The notes under the pieces are model-generated. The model had not been told where the DNA came from. It was given only the letters and a program-made list of their open reading frames with translations, and did no database searches. DNA of 64,000 nucleotides from an uncultured Opitutia bacterium (GTDB lineage Bacteria; Verrucomicrobiota; Verrucomicrobiia; Opitutales; Coraliomargaritaceae). The translations under genes and the position numbers were made by a program. The stretch is from NCBI GenBank assembly GCA_937136395.1, contig CAKZOI010000021.1:62001-126000 (forward strand), written 5' to 3'. Below are positions 16,877 through 25,916 of this stretch, in pieces. Within the stretch, counting starts at the first letter, position 1. Each line of letters opens with the position of its first letter.

Positions 16877-18427
16877 ATGCAAAGAACTGCACTGCTCTCC
16901 GTCAGCGATAAATCTGGCCTGGTCCCATTTGCCAAGGCACTCGTTGAAAAATATGATTACCGTCTGCTCTCCACAGGAGGCACTGCCAAGCTCCTTGAAA
17001 AGGAGGGCATCCCAGTCACAGAAGTGAGCGATTATACCGGCTTCCCAGAAATGATGGAAGGGCGCGTGAAAACCTTGCACCCGAAAATTCATGGTGGATT
17101 GCTCGCTCGTCGCGACAAAGCAGACCATATGGCCGCTGCCGCCGATCACGGTATCGACATGATCGATCTGGTGGTCGTCAATCTCTATCCTTTCGAGGAA
17201 ACGGTTGCCAAGCCAGACGTTACCTTCGAGCTCGCGATTGAGAACATCGATATTGGTGGACCCTCGATGCTTCGTTCAGCAGCCAAGAATCATGCGTCGG
17301 TTTCCGTCGTCGTTGATGCAGCTGATTATGATCGTGTATTGGCTGCCATGGATGATGGTGCCGCGCTGACAAAACTCCGCCGCGAGCTCGCACTCAAAGT
17401 CTTCCAACGCACGTCTGCTTACGATGGCGCAATTGCCAAATACCTCGAGGGGCAAGTCAGTGACGAGCCAAACCTCGGTGAACTCTCAGGAATCCCATCT
17501 GAGTTGGATATCAAACTCCCACAAGTGCAGAGCCTGCGCTACGGCGAAAATCCCCACCAAAAAGCGGCTCTCTATGGCAGTTTCTTTGATTGTTTCGAAC
17601 AGCTACAAGGCAAGGAACTCAGCTTCAATAACATCATCGATATCACCGCGGCGACTTATCTCATCGGAGAGTTCCAAAAGCCCACCGTAGCCATCCTAAA
17701 GCACACCAATCCGTGTGGTGTGGCTTCTGCTGATACGCTTGTCGAAGCATGGGAACAGGCATTTATCACTGATCAACAAGCACCTTTTGGTGGTATTATC
17801 GTGGTCAATCAAACGATGGATGCCGACCTCGCAGCCATTATTAGCAAGATCTTCTGCGAAGTCATCATTGCACCCGACTTTACCGATTCCGCGCGCGAAA
17901 TTTTCGCCAAAAAGAAGAACCTTCGTCTGATGATCGTGAAAGACAGTCTACCAGCGGATTCCTTGCAAGAGATTCGCTCGGTTGTTGGAGGTGTGTTGAT
18001 GCAAGATCGCGACACCATGCCCGACCGTCCAAGTGACTGGAAAGTCGTTTCCAAGCGCCAGCCAACACCCGAAGAGATGCGCGCAATGGTCTTCGGTTGG
18101 AATGTTGTTAAACACGTCAAGTCCAACGCAATTGTCTATGCAGGTTGTGAGCGCACACTCGGTGTCGGTGCTGGGCAGATGTCTCGCGTCGACAGTTCTA
18201 AAATCGCAGTGTGGAAAGCCGGCGAAGCTGGTTTGTCGCTCGATGGCTCAGTGGTCGCTTCCGACGCCTTCTTCCCATTCGCCGACGGTTTGATTGCCGC
18301 CGCCGAAGCCGGAGCCAAAGCAGCCATCCAACCAGGGGGCTCCGTTCGCGATGAAGAAGTCATTGCCGCAGCCGATGAGCGCGACATGGTCATGATCTTC
18401 ACCGGCAAGCGCCACTTTAAACACTAG
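16877..18427 (+). CDS. purH: Bifunctional AICAR transformylase/IMP cyclohydrolase PurH
   Basis: 516 residues, full length. The N-terminal MGS-like cyclohydrolase domain (1 to about 195) opens [18 protein letters not shown] and contains [11 protein letters not shown] and [11 protein letters not shown]. The C-terminal transformylase domain holds [13 protein letters not shown] and the catalytic [11 protein letters not shown] block near residues 273-282. PurH carries out the last two steps of IMP synthesis, using 10-formyl-THF. It is a single gene with its own terminator; purC, an earlier step, lies separately at 53896. Confidence 0.95.
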   Translation: MQRTALLSVSDKSGLVPFAKALVEKYDYRLLSTGGTAKLLEKEGIPVTEVSDYTGFPEMMEGRVKTLHPKIHGGLLARRDKADHMAAAADHGIDMIDLVVVNLYPFEETVAKPDVTFELAIENIDIGGPSMLRSAAKNHASVSVVVDAADYDRVLAAMDDGAALTKLRRELALKVFQRTSAYDGAIAKYLEGQVSDEPNLGELSGIPSELDIKLPQVQSLRYGENPHQKAALYGSFFDCFEQLQGKELSFNNIIDITAATYLIGEFQKPTVAILKHTNPCGVASADTLVEAWEQAFITDQQAPFGGIIVVNQTMDADLAAIISKIFCEVIIAPDFTDSAREIFAKKKNLRLMIVKDSLPADSLQEIRSVVGGVLMQDRDTMPDRPSDWKVVSKRQPTPEEMRAMVFGWNVVKHVKSNAIVYAGCERTLGVGAGQMSRVDSSKIAVWKAGEAGLSLDGSVVASDAFFPFADGLIAAAEAGAKAAIQPGGSVRDEEVIAAADERDMVMIFTGKRHFKH

Positions 18428-18464
18428 TCGCGCCTTCGGCGCTGAACGTCGAATTTTGAATTCA

Positions 18465-18493
18465 AGACCGAGTGGCAACACTCGGTCTTTTTT
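18465..18493 (+). terminator. Intrinsic terminator of purH
   Basis: A perfect 10-bp stem AGACCGAGTG/CACTCGGTCT around GCAA, followed by a T-run. Confidence 0.9.
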
Positions 18494-18617
18494 GCCTATG
18501 AATCACGCGAACTCGCACAGCCTCCGGTCTGGGGACATCCGACAGAATCATTTTTTCCAGAGTGAGGGGAGTGAAAGATAGCGGCGTGCGCGTGCCGGTC
18601 GTAGCTTTAGCGAAGAG

Positions 18618-19583
18618 TTGCGCCCGCAAGTATTTGAAAGTGTTTCAACTCAGATTAAGCCAACGCCATCACCGATTAAGCGAGTTGAGCCAGTGAGGCG
18701 TGAACCAAAAAGGAATCGATCCACTGAAACGAATCGTCGGGGACGAGATAACCGTATCGAGGCGGAACGTCAGCAGCGCAAACGTGCCGCTTCGAAGCCT
18801 GAAATTCGGCGCGTTAAGCCAAAGCCTCGACGTGAGTTTTCGAAGCGAAAGAGTGGTTGGGGTGAAGGGCCGACTGAAATGTGGCAATGGATACCGGCAT
18901 TACTCGGAATGCCAGTTGAGGATGAACAACCCTCTGGGCCACGTCAGTTGGATGAGAAACCATGGTTTACTTGGTTTTTAGCGGCGAGTATTGTCATCGT
19001 TAGTATACTGGCGATGACTGACCTACGTGCAGCGGTGGATGCTTATGGCTTAATTCCAGCGGAGTTTGGTCGCCAAGGTGGGCTCACTTGGTTGACTGCA
19101 TTTTTTCTACATGCAGGTATTTTACACCTCTTGGGTAATGTATACTTTTTGATTGTTTTCGGTGATAACGTTGAGAAGTGCTTAGGCACTTTGGAGTTTT
19201 TCCTATTGTTGTGTCTGGCTACGGCAGCAGGGCATTTTGCGCATATTTTAATGGAGCCTGATTCAACGGTTCCTTGTGTGGGCGCAAGTGGGGGAATTTC
19301 TGGAGTGATGGCCTTTTATGCGCTGCGTTTTAGGCAGCACCAGTTGGCAGTCATGTTTTGGTTTTTCTTTAAAACTTATTGGTTACGCATGAGTGCTTTG
19401 TGGATGTTTGGTATATGGGTGATTTTGCAATTTGTTATCGCTGGTCAGCAGATTATGGGCATTTCGAACGTTTCAGGAGGGGCACACCTTGGTGGTGCCC
19501 TTGCGGGGGTGTTTGTTTGGCTTGTCTGGAGGTTGAACCATGGCAAGCGCTATGAGAGTGAGGGTGGGTTTTCGAAAATTTAG
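18618..19583 (+). CDS. Rhomboid-family intramembrane serine protease
   Basis: 321 residues. The first ~105 residues are strongly basic (many Arg/Lys) and probably cytosolic; the rest is a rhomboid core with about six helices. Catalytic motifs are GASGGISG near residue 221 (Ser nucleophile) and the GGAHLGG His near residue 287; the HAGILHLLGN block is also present. Rhomboids cut membrane proteins inside the bilayer. The start is uncertain: the open frame begins after a TAG at 18579 and offers only TTG (18618) before the core. The same frame is open for 27 codons upstream of that TAG, from an ATG at 18498. Confidence 0.75.
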   Translation: MRPQVFESVSTQIKPTPSPIKRVEPVRREPKRNRSTETNRRGRDNRIEAERQQRKRAASKPEIRRVKPKPRREFSKRKSGWGEGPTEMWQWIPALLGMPVEDEQPSGPRQLDEKPWFTWFLAASIVIVSILAMTDLRAAVDAYGLIPAEFGRQGGLTWLTAFFLHAGILHLLGNVYFLIVFGDNVEKCLGTLEFFLLLCLATAAGHFAHILMEPDSTVPCVGASGGISGVMAFYALRFRQHQLAVMFWFFFKTYWLRMSALWMFGIWVILQFVIAGQQIMGISNVSGGAHLGGALAGVFVWLVWRLNHGKRYESEGGFSKI

Positions 19584-19691
19584 GTGTTTCAGGCATACGA
19601 GTCGCTGTCTTAATCTTACTCGTAATCTAGGTCTTTGCTGAGATCAGTGAGCCTTGAAAGTTATGGGGCGTCTACTCCCTTTAGCCGAACC

Positions 19692-19760
19692 CGTAGGGGC
19701 TTCATTGATGAAGCCCGCAGTGCTTTGGGTTGTTGCTAGGCGGTCTTCATAATAGAAGCC
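19692..19760. repeat. REPIN-like paired palindrome, family A copy 1
   Basis: Starts GTAGGGGCTTCATTGATGAA (itself containing GGGCTTCAT/ATGAAGCCC palindromy) and ends in GCGGTCTTCATAATAGAAGC. It aligns, in reverse orientation, with the element at 42062-42138, including the core CTAGCA and GCGGG joints. Confidence 0.65.
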
Positions 19761-19853
19761 TAGATAGCTATCTAGGAAACATGAAAGCGAACGCTTGCGG
19801 AAAGTCCTGAACTCTCTTTGCTTTTGAATGTCTACATTACAAAACCATCTATT

Positions 19854-20636
19854 ATGAAGTTTATCACAGCATCTGCGACCTTGGTGCTCAGTGCCTTGCT
19901 CTTTTCTACAGGCTGTCATACTGTGCCACAAACGGGGCGCTCGGCCTTACACTTGGTGCCAAATGATCAATTGACATCGATGTCAGCTGCTCAGTTTGGC
20001 CAACTCAAGCAAGAGACACCGATTTCTCGAGATCTCACTTATAATGCAATGCTGCGCCGCGTTGGCGATCGCATCGCCTATGTAGCAGATCCCGATATGC
20101 CAAATGCGCAGTGGGAGTTTGTTGTGTTTGAAGATGATAGCCAAATCAATGCCTTTGCAATGCCGGGCGGTAAAGTGGCTGTCTATACGGGCATTTTTAA
20201 GGTCGCTAAGACTGAAGATGATCTGGCTATCGTTGTCGGGCATGAGGTGGCGCACGTTGCGGCCGGGCATGGTAATGAGCGTGTATCCCACCAGTTACTC
20301 GCAGCCGGCGGTGCGTTGGCATTAGATATTGGCACTTCAGATATGGATAGTGGCGATCGCCAGTTGCTTATGGCAGCTTATGGTGCAGGTGCCACTGTGG
20401 GCGTTATTTTACCTTACAGCCGTTTTCATGAAAGTGAAGCAGACGAGATCGGCTTGATGTATGCTGCGAAAGCCGGCTACGACCCACGTGCAGCTATCTG
20501 TTTTTGGGATCGTATGGCCGCCCAAAGCCAAGGCGCGCCGCCTGAGTTTTTGTCCACACACCCATCAGGAGCGACTCGGGCAAGAAAGTTGCAAGAGCTA
20601 ATGCCTAAAGCGATGGAAGCCTATCGTAATCGGTGA
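19854..20636 (+). CDS. M48-family zinc metalloprotease, lipoprotein
   Basis: 260 residues from the ATG at 19854; the upstream in-frame ATG would bury the signal peptide. The signal ends in a lipobox LLFSTGC with Cys21 as the lipidated residue. The protease domain has the zinc motif HEVAH near residues 129-133 and the third ligand in ESEADEIGL near 193. This matches the LoiP/YcaL/BepA-like group, which degrades misfolded outer-membrane proteins. It should sit in the periplasm attached to a membrane. Confidence 0.85.
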   Translation: MKFITASATLVLSALLFSTGCHTVPQTGRSALHLVPNDQLTSMSAAQFGQLKQETPISRDLTYNAMLRRVGDRIAYVADPDMPNAQWEFVVFEDDSQINAFAMPGGKVAVYTGIFKVAKTEDDLAIVVGHEVAHVAAGHGNERVSHQLLAAGGALALDIGTSDMDSGDRQLLMAAYGAGATVGVILPYSRFHESEADEIGLMYAAKAGYDPRAAICFWDRMAAQSQGAPPEFLSTHPSGATRARKLQELMPKAMEAYRNR

Positions 20637-20747
20637 TTAATAGGTAATAATTAAAGGTTAATAGGTAAGCTGGCTGATAACACTGCATGACAGTCGGGAC
20701 GTCCGCCGCTAACATTTGAATTTCTATTTCACTCACGTTCACAATAT

Positions 20748-22124
20748 ATGACTCTCAATCCTCTCGAAACACTTAAAGAATACATTCGTTGCCAATCAGT
20801 TTCAACTGATCCCGCCTACGCGGAGGGTATGGACGAAGCACGCAATTATGCCACAGGTTTACTCAAGCAACTTGGTTTTAAGGTCGAGTCGGTCGAGACT
20901 GAGTTGCATCCCATTTTGTTGGCGGAGCGGCACGGCGACCCCTCTTGGCCGCATATAGTGATTTACGGGCATTATGACGTGCAACCTGCCGACCCATTTG
21001 AGCTTTGGACGAGTGATGCCTTCGAGCCAATGCTTCGAGATGGTCGTATCTACGGGCGTGGCACGGCTGATAATAAAGGTCCAACAATCGTGCACATGAC
21101 GGCACTCTCACGTGTGTTGGCAGAGTATCCCGATCTGCCGGTCAACTTGACTTACGTTATTGAGGGAGAAGAGGAGATCGGCAGTCCAAGCATGCCGAAA
21201 TTTTTCGACACCCATGCCGAGCGACTTTCCAAAGCAGATTTTCTTCTGGTCTCAGATACCGGTAGTCCGAATACCGAACAGATCGTAATCACCACTGCTT
21301 TGCGCGGCCTGGTCGATTTGGAGGTAAGCGTTAAAGGTGCGAAAGTAGACTTACATTCAGGCATTCACGGAGGCGCAGTTTATAATCCCCTGCAGGCTTT
21401 AAGCGAAATTTGCGCTTCTCTACACAATCCTGATGGCAGTGTGAATGTGCCCGGTTTCTACGACGATGTGCTGCCGGTATTTGATTGGGAACGTGAAGAA
21501 CTAAAGCGTTACCCAGAGACGGTGGAGAGCTATCGAGAACTGCTAGGTGTGCCTAAGTTTGCGCCGGCGAATGGACTGAATCCACTCGAAGCCGTTCGTT
21601 TCGGACCGACACTTGAGTTTAATGGCATCGGTGGTGGCTATCAGGGGAAAGGCTCAAAGACAGTCATCCCGAAAGAAGCGTTTGCCAAGATTACTTGTCG
21701 CATGGTGGCTGATCAGGATCCAGTAAAGGTGCAAGAGCAGGTGATCACGGCGATTAAAGAGCGCTGCCCAGAAGGCGTCACGGTCGATGTTCGCCAAGGG
21801 CCCGTTGCTCCCGCCTATCTTGTCGTCCCTCCAGAGCGCCCCAATACACCAGCCGATCAGCCAGCGCCGTTAGCGCGAGCTTTTAAGTCTGCAGATGCAG
21901 CGATTGAGCAGAGTTTTGGAAAAGCACCGATCTATCTTCGCGAAGGCGGCAGCATTCCAGTAATCGCGGATTTCAAGAAGCGCGCAGGTCTCGATGCGGT
22001 CATGGTTGGATTGTTTACTCCGCTCGATAATTTGCACGCTCCAGATGAAAGTTTTGATATCGGACTGATGGAAAATGCGATCTCAGCGTTTGAGCAGATC
22101 TTTAAAGACATCGCAGACGTTTAA
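20748..22124 (+). CDS. M20-family metallopeptidase (dipeptidase)
   Basis: 458 residues. The two-zinc M20 motifs are present: IYGHYDVQPAD near residues 72-82 (His, Asp), GTADNKGP near 105-112 (bridging Asp) and EGEEEIGS near 141-148 (catalytic Glu, ligand Glu), plus the dimerisation-domain His in DLHSGIHGG near 204. This pattern fits cytosolic non-specific dipeptidases (CNDP-like). No signal peptide. Its stop is followed directly, with no gap, by the VF530 gene, so they are probably co-transcribed. Confidence 0.85.
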   Translation: MTLNPLETLKEYIRCQSVSTDPAYAEGMDEARNYATGLLKQLGFKVESVETELHPILLAERHGDPSWPHIVIYGHYDVQPADPFELWTSDAFEPMLRDGRIYGRGTADNKGPTIVHMTALSRVLAEYPDLPVNLTYVIEGEEEIGSPSMPKFFDTHAERLSKADFLLVSDTGSPNTEQIVITTALRGLVDLEVSVKGAKVDLHSGIHGGAVYNPLQALSEICASLHNPDGSVNVPGFYDDVLPVFDWEREELKRYPETVESYRELLGVPKFAPANGLNPLEAVRFGPTLEFNGIGGGYQGKGSKTVIPKEAFAKITCRMVADQDPVKVQEQVITAIKERCPEGVTVDVRQGPVAPAYLVVPPERPNTPADQPAPLARAFKSADAAIEQSFGKAPIYLREGGSIPVIADFKKRAGLDAVMVGLFTPLDNLHAPDESFDIGLMENAISAFEQIFKDIADV

Positions 22125-22367
22125 ATGGCCAATCAAGAGCAGCCTAATAACCCGCTCCATGGATATACTTTGGAGCAGATTGTGATTAGCCTTTCAGATT
22201 ACTACGGGTGGGATGGACTAGCGGAGCGCATCCCTGTGCGATGCTTCATGTTTGATCCCACTGTCAAATCCAGCCTCAAATTTCTACGCCGCACTCCCTG
22301 GGCGCGTAAGAAAATGGAAGACTTGTTTGTCTATACTTTGGAGAAGTATGGTGCGGAAGATGAGTAG
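22125..22367 (+). CDS. VF530-family (DUF2132) small DNA-binding protein
   Basis: 80 residues that match VF530/DUF2132 nearly end to end: [34 protein letters not shown] and [20 protein letters not shown]. The fold is a small helical domain reported to bind DNA in Vibrio; the biological role is unclear. The ATG abuts the stop codon of the M20 peptidase gene, so translation is likely coupled. Confidence 0.85.
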   Translation: MANQEQPNNPLHGYTLEQIVISLSDYYGWDGLAERIPVRCFMFDPTVKSSLKFLRRTPWARKKMEDLFVYTLEKYGAEDE

Positions 22368-22447
22368 GGAACCTTGAACATCGAATATAGAATGTGGCTG
22401 AGACTTGAGGGCTCAGGCTTGAATATTGAATGTCCAGATGTCCTAAA

Positions 22448-22521
22448 GGTATAGACTGCTGCCTTCAGCTGTCCAAATGATAGCCCGGTTGGGTGGACGC
22501 CTGAGGGCAGTCGTCTCTACC
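22448..22521. repeat. REPIN-like paired palindrome, family B
   Basis: A 28-base left arm starting GGTATAGACTGCTGCCTTCA is the imperfect reverse complement of the right arm ending GGGCAGTCGTCTCTACC, around an 18-base spacer. No coding potential is seen. Confidence 0.6.
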
Positions 22522-22587
22522 ATCTATGTGTTTGAATGTTTAGATAGGTCTTTGATTTCACGCGGATTTGTTACGTAGGCGAGAATC

Positions 22588-22625
22588 AAAAAAAGCACGG
22601 ACGCTTAGCGTGTCCGTGCTTTTTG
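22588..22625. terminator. Bidirectional intrinsic terminator
   Basis: AGCACGGAC pairs with GTCCGTGCT, flanked by A6 on the left and T5 on the right. It serves the membrane-protein gene on the minus strand and could also stop plus-strand transcription from the M20/VF530 pair. Confidence 0.8.
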
Positions 22626-22644
22626 AAAATGTATGTGATCCGTG

Positions 22645-23004
22645 TTAAAACGGGCGGATGTAAACCATGACCGCAGCGACTGCGCCAAGTGCGATCAGCC
22701 CCCACCAAAGTGCGACTGCGAGTGCAGGCTTACGATTGATTAAGGCAATTAATCCACCGAGGACGACCCAAATCACGACCTTGGCAATCATCCACGGTTC
22801 AAAGCTGTTGCCATAGAGTTTAGCTACCAAGCCGAAGCCTGCCACAATCATGAGCAGTAAACCAATGCCGCTGGTGATCGAGCCTAGTTTTTTGACCTTG
22901 GCGTCATTGCTGCCTGCGATGCTGCGACCGAGTAGTGCGCCGTAGCCGAGGAAGAGCATGAGGATGCCCATAAAATGAAGAATGTGGTAAATAGAAGGAT
23001 TCAT
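22645..23004 (-). CDS. Small four-helix membrane protein, unknown function
   Basis: 119 residues from the ATG at 23004 (a GTG three codons upstream is an alternative). Four hydrophobic helices are apparent at about 4-25, 42-62, 72-90 and 96-116, with short polar loops (AGSNDAKVKKLG) and an Arg-containing helix end. Nothing in it is a known catalytic motif. Its build resembles SirB-like or other small integral proteins, but I do not recognise a family. It lies between two terminators, so it is a single-gene unit. Confidence 0.65.
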   Translation of the reverse strand: MNPSIYHILHFMGILMLFLGYGALLGRSIAGSNDAKVKKLGSITSGIGLLLMIVAGFGLVAKLYGNSFEPWMIAKVVIWVVLGGLIALINRKPALAVALWWGLIALGAVAAVMVYIRPF

Positions 23005-23029
23005 GTGTGACACGTTTGCGTATCCCTAG

Positions 23030-23068
23030 AAAAAAGCAAGCCCGACTCTAGTTAAAGAGACGGGCTTG
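23030..23068 (-). terminator. Intrinsic terminator of hpf
   Basis: CAAGCCCG (23037-23044) pairs with CGGGCTTG (23061-23068), with CTCT/AGAG extending the stem; the A-run at 23030-23035 gives a T-run on the minus strand. Confidence 0.8.
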
Positions 23069-23089
23069 AGTTTGGGGGATGGGGAGTAT

Positions 23090-23455
23090 TTACATCGCCT
23101 TCGGTATATCAGCGGGGATGTCCACGTCGTGTGTGTTTTTCCGTTTCACCTTCTGCAGGCGGTGTCGTCGTCGTAGCATTCGATCCAGTTTTTGGACCAT
23201 GCCGTCGATTGATTTATACATATCGCCACTGGCGTCGGAGGCAAAGTGGTCGTTGCCACGGACTTCAAGCTGTCCCTTAGCAATAAATTCTTTTTGGTGA
23301 GAGGCTTGATGTGAGTCGTATTCTAGCTCTACACGCATACGGATAATCCGATCATCGTGTTCGAAGAGTTTTTCTGCTTTTTCATGAACCATATTTTTCA
23401 TCGCTTCGGTTAAATCTAAGTTCAATCCCGAGATGATAACATCATGTTGCTTCAT
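23090..23455 (-). CDS. hpf: Ribosome hibernation-promoting factor (short HPF/RaiA type)
   Basis: 121 residues with the HPF/RaiA fold: MKQHDVIISGLNLDLTEAMK, a KAEKLFEHDDRIIRMRVELE block and MYKSIDGMVQKLDRMLRR, then a basic tail (KVKRKNTHD). The protein binds the 30S decoding centre in starved cells and stalls or dimerises ribosomes. It lacks the extra C-terminal domain of long HPF, so it is the short type, which typically needs RMF-like partners for dimerisation. Single-gene unit with its own terminator. Confidence 0.85.
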   Translation of the reverse strand: MKQHDVIISGLNLDLTEAMKNMVHEKAEKLFEHDDRIIRMRVELEYDSHQASHQKEFIAKGQLEVRGNDHFASDASGDMYKSIDGMVQKLDRMLRRRHRLQKVKRKNTHDVDIPADIPKAM

Positions 23456-23533
23456 ATTTTTTTCCTTTTGTTTCTTGGTTCCATTTAACGAATCCGATTG
23501 AATCCGCTGCTTTCAGATAACTGGACATAAAAA

Positions 23534-24361
23534 ATGCCAACACCTTCAGAATATTTAAACCATGCGGCCGTAATCATTGTTACGGGTGGTTCTTCAGGTA
23601 TTGGCTGCTCAATTATCAAAGCAATTAAGACTGTAGGCACCAATGCGGTGGTATGCAACCTTTCTCGATCAAAACCTGATATTTTTTCCGATAAAACGGG
23701 GCTGCATATCAGCACCGATTTGTCCTCAGCTTCAGCTCTACAGACGGCTGCTGAGCGCCTAGAGCTAATCATCGATGAAGCCCCACCGGGCAAGGTTTTA
23801 CTTTTTAATAACAGTGGATTTGGTGATTATGGCAGGATCGAAGAACTAGATCGCTGTAAGCAGCTAACCATGATCGATTTGAATGTGAAGGCAGTTGTCG
23901 ATTTAACGCTTCGCTTGCTGCCCAAAATGCTCGAACGTGGCGGCGTGGTCGTGAACGTTGCATCGACCTCAGCATTCCAGCCAACGCCTTTCTTAGCCAC
24001 CTATGGCGCGACTAAGTCCTTTGTGCTCAATTGGACTTTGGCGTTGAATGAAGATCTTCGTGGCACGTCAGTGCGTGCGTTAGCAGTTTGCCCGGGGCCG
24101 ACACGTTCAAACTTCTTTAAATCTGCGGGATTTGAAACTCCGCCGATGAATAGCGGCGCGAATGCTACTTTGGATATGACATCCGATCAAGTCGCTGAAT
24201 ATACGCTCAACGCGCTCGCTAAGGGGCGCTCAATGGTTGTTACGGGCTGGAAGAATAAGTGTATTGCATTTTTTGGTAGCAAATTTCCAATTGTTGCGGT
24301 CACTCGAATCGGTGGCGTGATTTTACGCAAGCTACGCCTTGAGCAACATAGAAAGCATTGA
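23534..24361 (+). CDS. Short-chain dehydrogenase/reductase
   Basis: 275 residues. NAD(P)-binding TGGSSGIG near residues 17-24, NNSGFGDYG near 94-102 (NNSG replaces the usual NNAG), catalytic Ser in NVASTSAF and Tyr-x-x-x-Lys in YGATK. The group resembles DltE/oxidoreductases acting on lipids or ketones; substrate unknown. It overlaps the next gene by one base (TGATG), so the two are translationally coupled. Confidence 0.75.
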   Translation: MPTPSEYLNHAAVIIVTGGSSGIGCSIIKAIKTVGTNAVVCNLSRSKPDIFSDKTGLHISTDLSSASALQTAAERLELIIDEAPPGKVLLFNNSGFGDYGRIEELDRCKQLTMIDLNVKAVVDLTLRLLPKMLERGGVVVNVASTSAFQPTPFLATYGATKSFVLNWTLALNEDLRGTSVRALAVCPGPTRSNFFKSAGFETPPMNSGANATLDMTSDQVAEYTLNALAKGRSMVVTGWKNKCIAFFGSKFPIVAVTRIGGVILRKLRLEQHRKH

Positions 24362-25146
24362 TGATGGATCCATATGGCGAAGAAGCCCCTCTAGTCGACC
24401 CTGAGGTATTTCCTGAGTGGATCGTGCAAGAAGATGATGACCTGTTGATCGTGAACAAACCTGGCTGGTTGGTCTGCCATCCTTCCAAAAATGGACCGAT
24501 GTCGAGCCTTGTCGGTGTGGTTTCTGAGTATCTGGGTGGGGGCAAAATACACTTGGTGGCACGCTTAGATCGTGAAACTAGTGGCTTGATTTTTTTTGCC
24601 AAGCGACCCGCAGTGGCGCGCAAGTTTCAGATGGCAATTCAGCAACGGATCGTGAAGAAGGAATATATCGCCATTTTGGAGGGAGAGTGGACGGAGACGA
24701 TCCACGTCGATGAGCCGATCGCGCGACGCAAAGGCGGCCCAGTTATTGTGAAATCCGAGGTTAGCTACGACCGCACCTCGCAAACTGCGGTGACCGATTT
24801 TGTGCCTGTAATCAGTCAGAATGGATACACTCTGTGTCGAGTCTTTCCGGAAACAGGGCGTAAGCATCAGATTCGCGTGCATGCTGAACATATCAATCAT
24901 CGAGTGGTCGGAGACAAAATCTATGGCCCCGATGAAACCTTGTATATTGAGTTTATAGAAGGTGGCTGGTCAGACCGTATGGACGAAGCGTTGCCGATCA
25001 AGCGCCAAGGGTTGCACTGCTATCGTTACGTGTTTGAATTCCCACTACAGCCAGTTACTTTTTCAGCACCTTTACAAGAAGACATGTTAAGCTTTTGCAG
25101 AGTGCATATGAGTTTATCAAACGATGAGATTGCGGCGCTTTTGTAG
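24361..25146 (+). CDS. RluA-family RNA pseudouridine synthase
   Basis: 261 residues from the ATG at 24361. The RluA catalytic motif ARLDRETSGLIFFAK is at about 68-82 with the nucleophile Asp70; LLIVNKPGWLVCHPS precedes it and FPETGRKHQIRVHAEHINH follows, all family blocks. There is no S4 domain in front, so it resembles RluA/TruC-type enzymes, which isomerise uridines in rRNA or tRNA. The exact target base is not predictable. Confidence 0.85.
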   Translation: MMDPYGEEAPLVDPEVFPEWIVQEDDDLLIVNKPGWLVCHPSKNGPMSSLVGVVSEYLGGGKIHLVARLDRETSGLIFFAKRPAVARKFQMAIQQRIVKKEYIAILEGEWTETIHVDEPIARRKGGPVIVKSEVSYDRTSQTAVTDFVPVISQNGYTLCRVFPETGRKHQIRVHAEHINHRVVGDKIYGPDETLYIEFIEGGWSDRMDEALPIKRQGLHCYRYVFEFPLQPVTFSAPLQEDMLSFCRVHMSLSNDEIAALL

Positions 25147-25171
25147 GGGCTTTACTCGTGAAGTCCGCTGA
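25145..25171. repeat. Partial family-A palindrome copy
   Basis: TTGTAGGGGCTTTACTCGTG, continuing to GAAGTCCGC, matches one arm of the elements at 19692 and 42062 with a few changes; no second arm is seen. Confidence 0.4.
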
Positions 25172-25286
25172 AGAAGGGCGAATGCTACGAGGGGAGGTCT
25201 TAAGCGGAACGGTCGTGGAGCAACCGTCTGGGACGGCATTACACAAAGCGCGACCGAGCATAGATGACGCAAGAGGCTTTTGCGAA

Positions 25287-25712
25287 CTAATGAATACGCC
25301 AGTCGCTATCGTCCGCGAATGAGCCTTGGGCAAGCGTCAACCGCCGCCGAGTGCTAAGGTCTTGATGCGGTTGGCCACGAAGTATCCCGATCAAGTGCTC
25401 GAATTCGCGGAGGTAGGGACGGCGTATAATAGGAAATCGTAGGGGCTCGTCACACGCACTCGGCCTAAATAGCGACCGTCCGTGATGTCGAGCCTGTGCC
25501 TTGGAAGGTAACTTGCTCGCTTCGGCGAGATCTTCGGTGGTGAAATGTAGTCGACGCCAGTCGTCGATGGGCGTGCTGCATACGATAAAGGTAATCGGAT
25601 CCGAGAAGATCTTATCGCTGCTTGTCTCCAGGCACTTCTTGATCTCGTGGAAACCATTTCCGTTGCTGCTGCTGTCCCATGAAATGGAGAAGGGTGCGTC
25701 CTCTTTTTTCAT
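25287..25712 (-). CDS. Doubtful hypothetical ORF
   Basis: An open frame of 141 codons is the only sizeable one in the 770-bp gap 25147-25916. Its first ~65 residues (from MKKEDAPFSISWDSSSNGNG) have a plausible composition, but the rest is Arg/Pro/His-rich and a competing frame of similar quality overlaps it. I find no recognisable domain. It could be a decayed gene whose frame shifts near 25510. Apart from a partial family-A repeat, I see nothing else definite in this gap. Confidence 0.25.
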   Translation of the reverse strand: MKKEDAPFSISWDSSSNGNGFHEIKKCLETSSDKIFSDPITFIVCSTPIDDWRRLHFTTEDLAEASKLPSKAQARHHGRSLFRPSACDEPLRFPIIRRPYLREFEHLIGILRGQPHQDLSTRRRLTLAQGSFADDSDWRIH

Positions 25713-25916
25713 GATTTCACTGTCGTCCAGAAAGTAGGCTAGATTGTCGCAGGCTGCAGTGCTTCATTTAAAGAAAAAACCCTTTTTGAACCTAAACTAA
25801 GCTCACATGTTTACTTGCTGCTATATTTTGGCGGAGTTGATCAGTTGTCTTTGCATGAATCGTTCTTTTTGCTGTCAGCGATAGACTCAGTAGTTGTCTT
25901 TCGCCTGGAATGAGCT

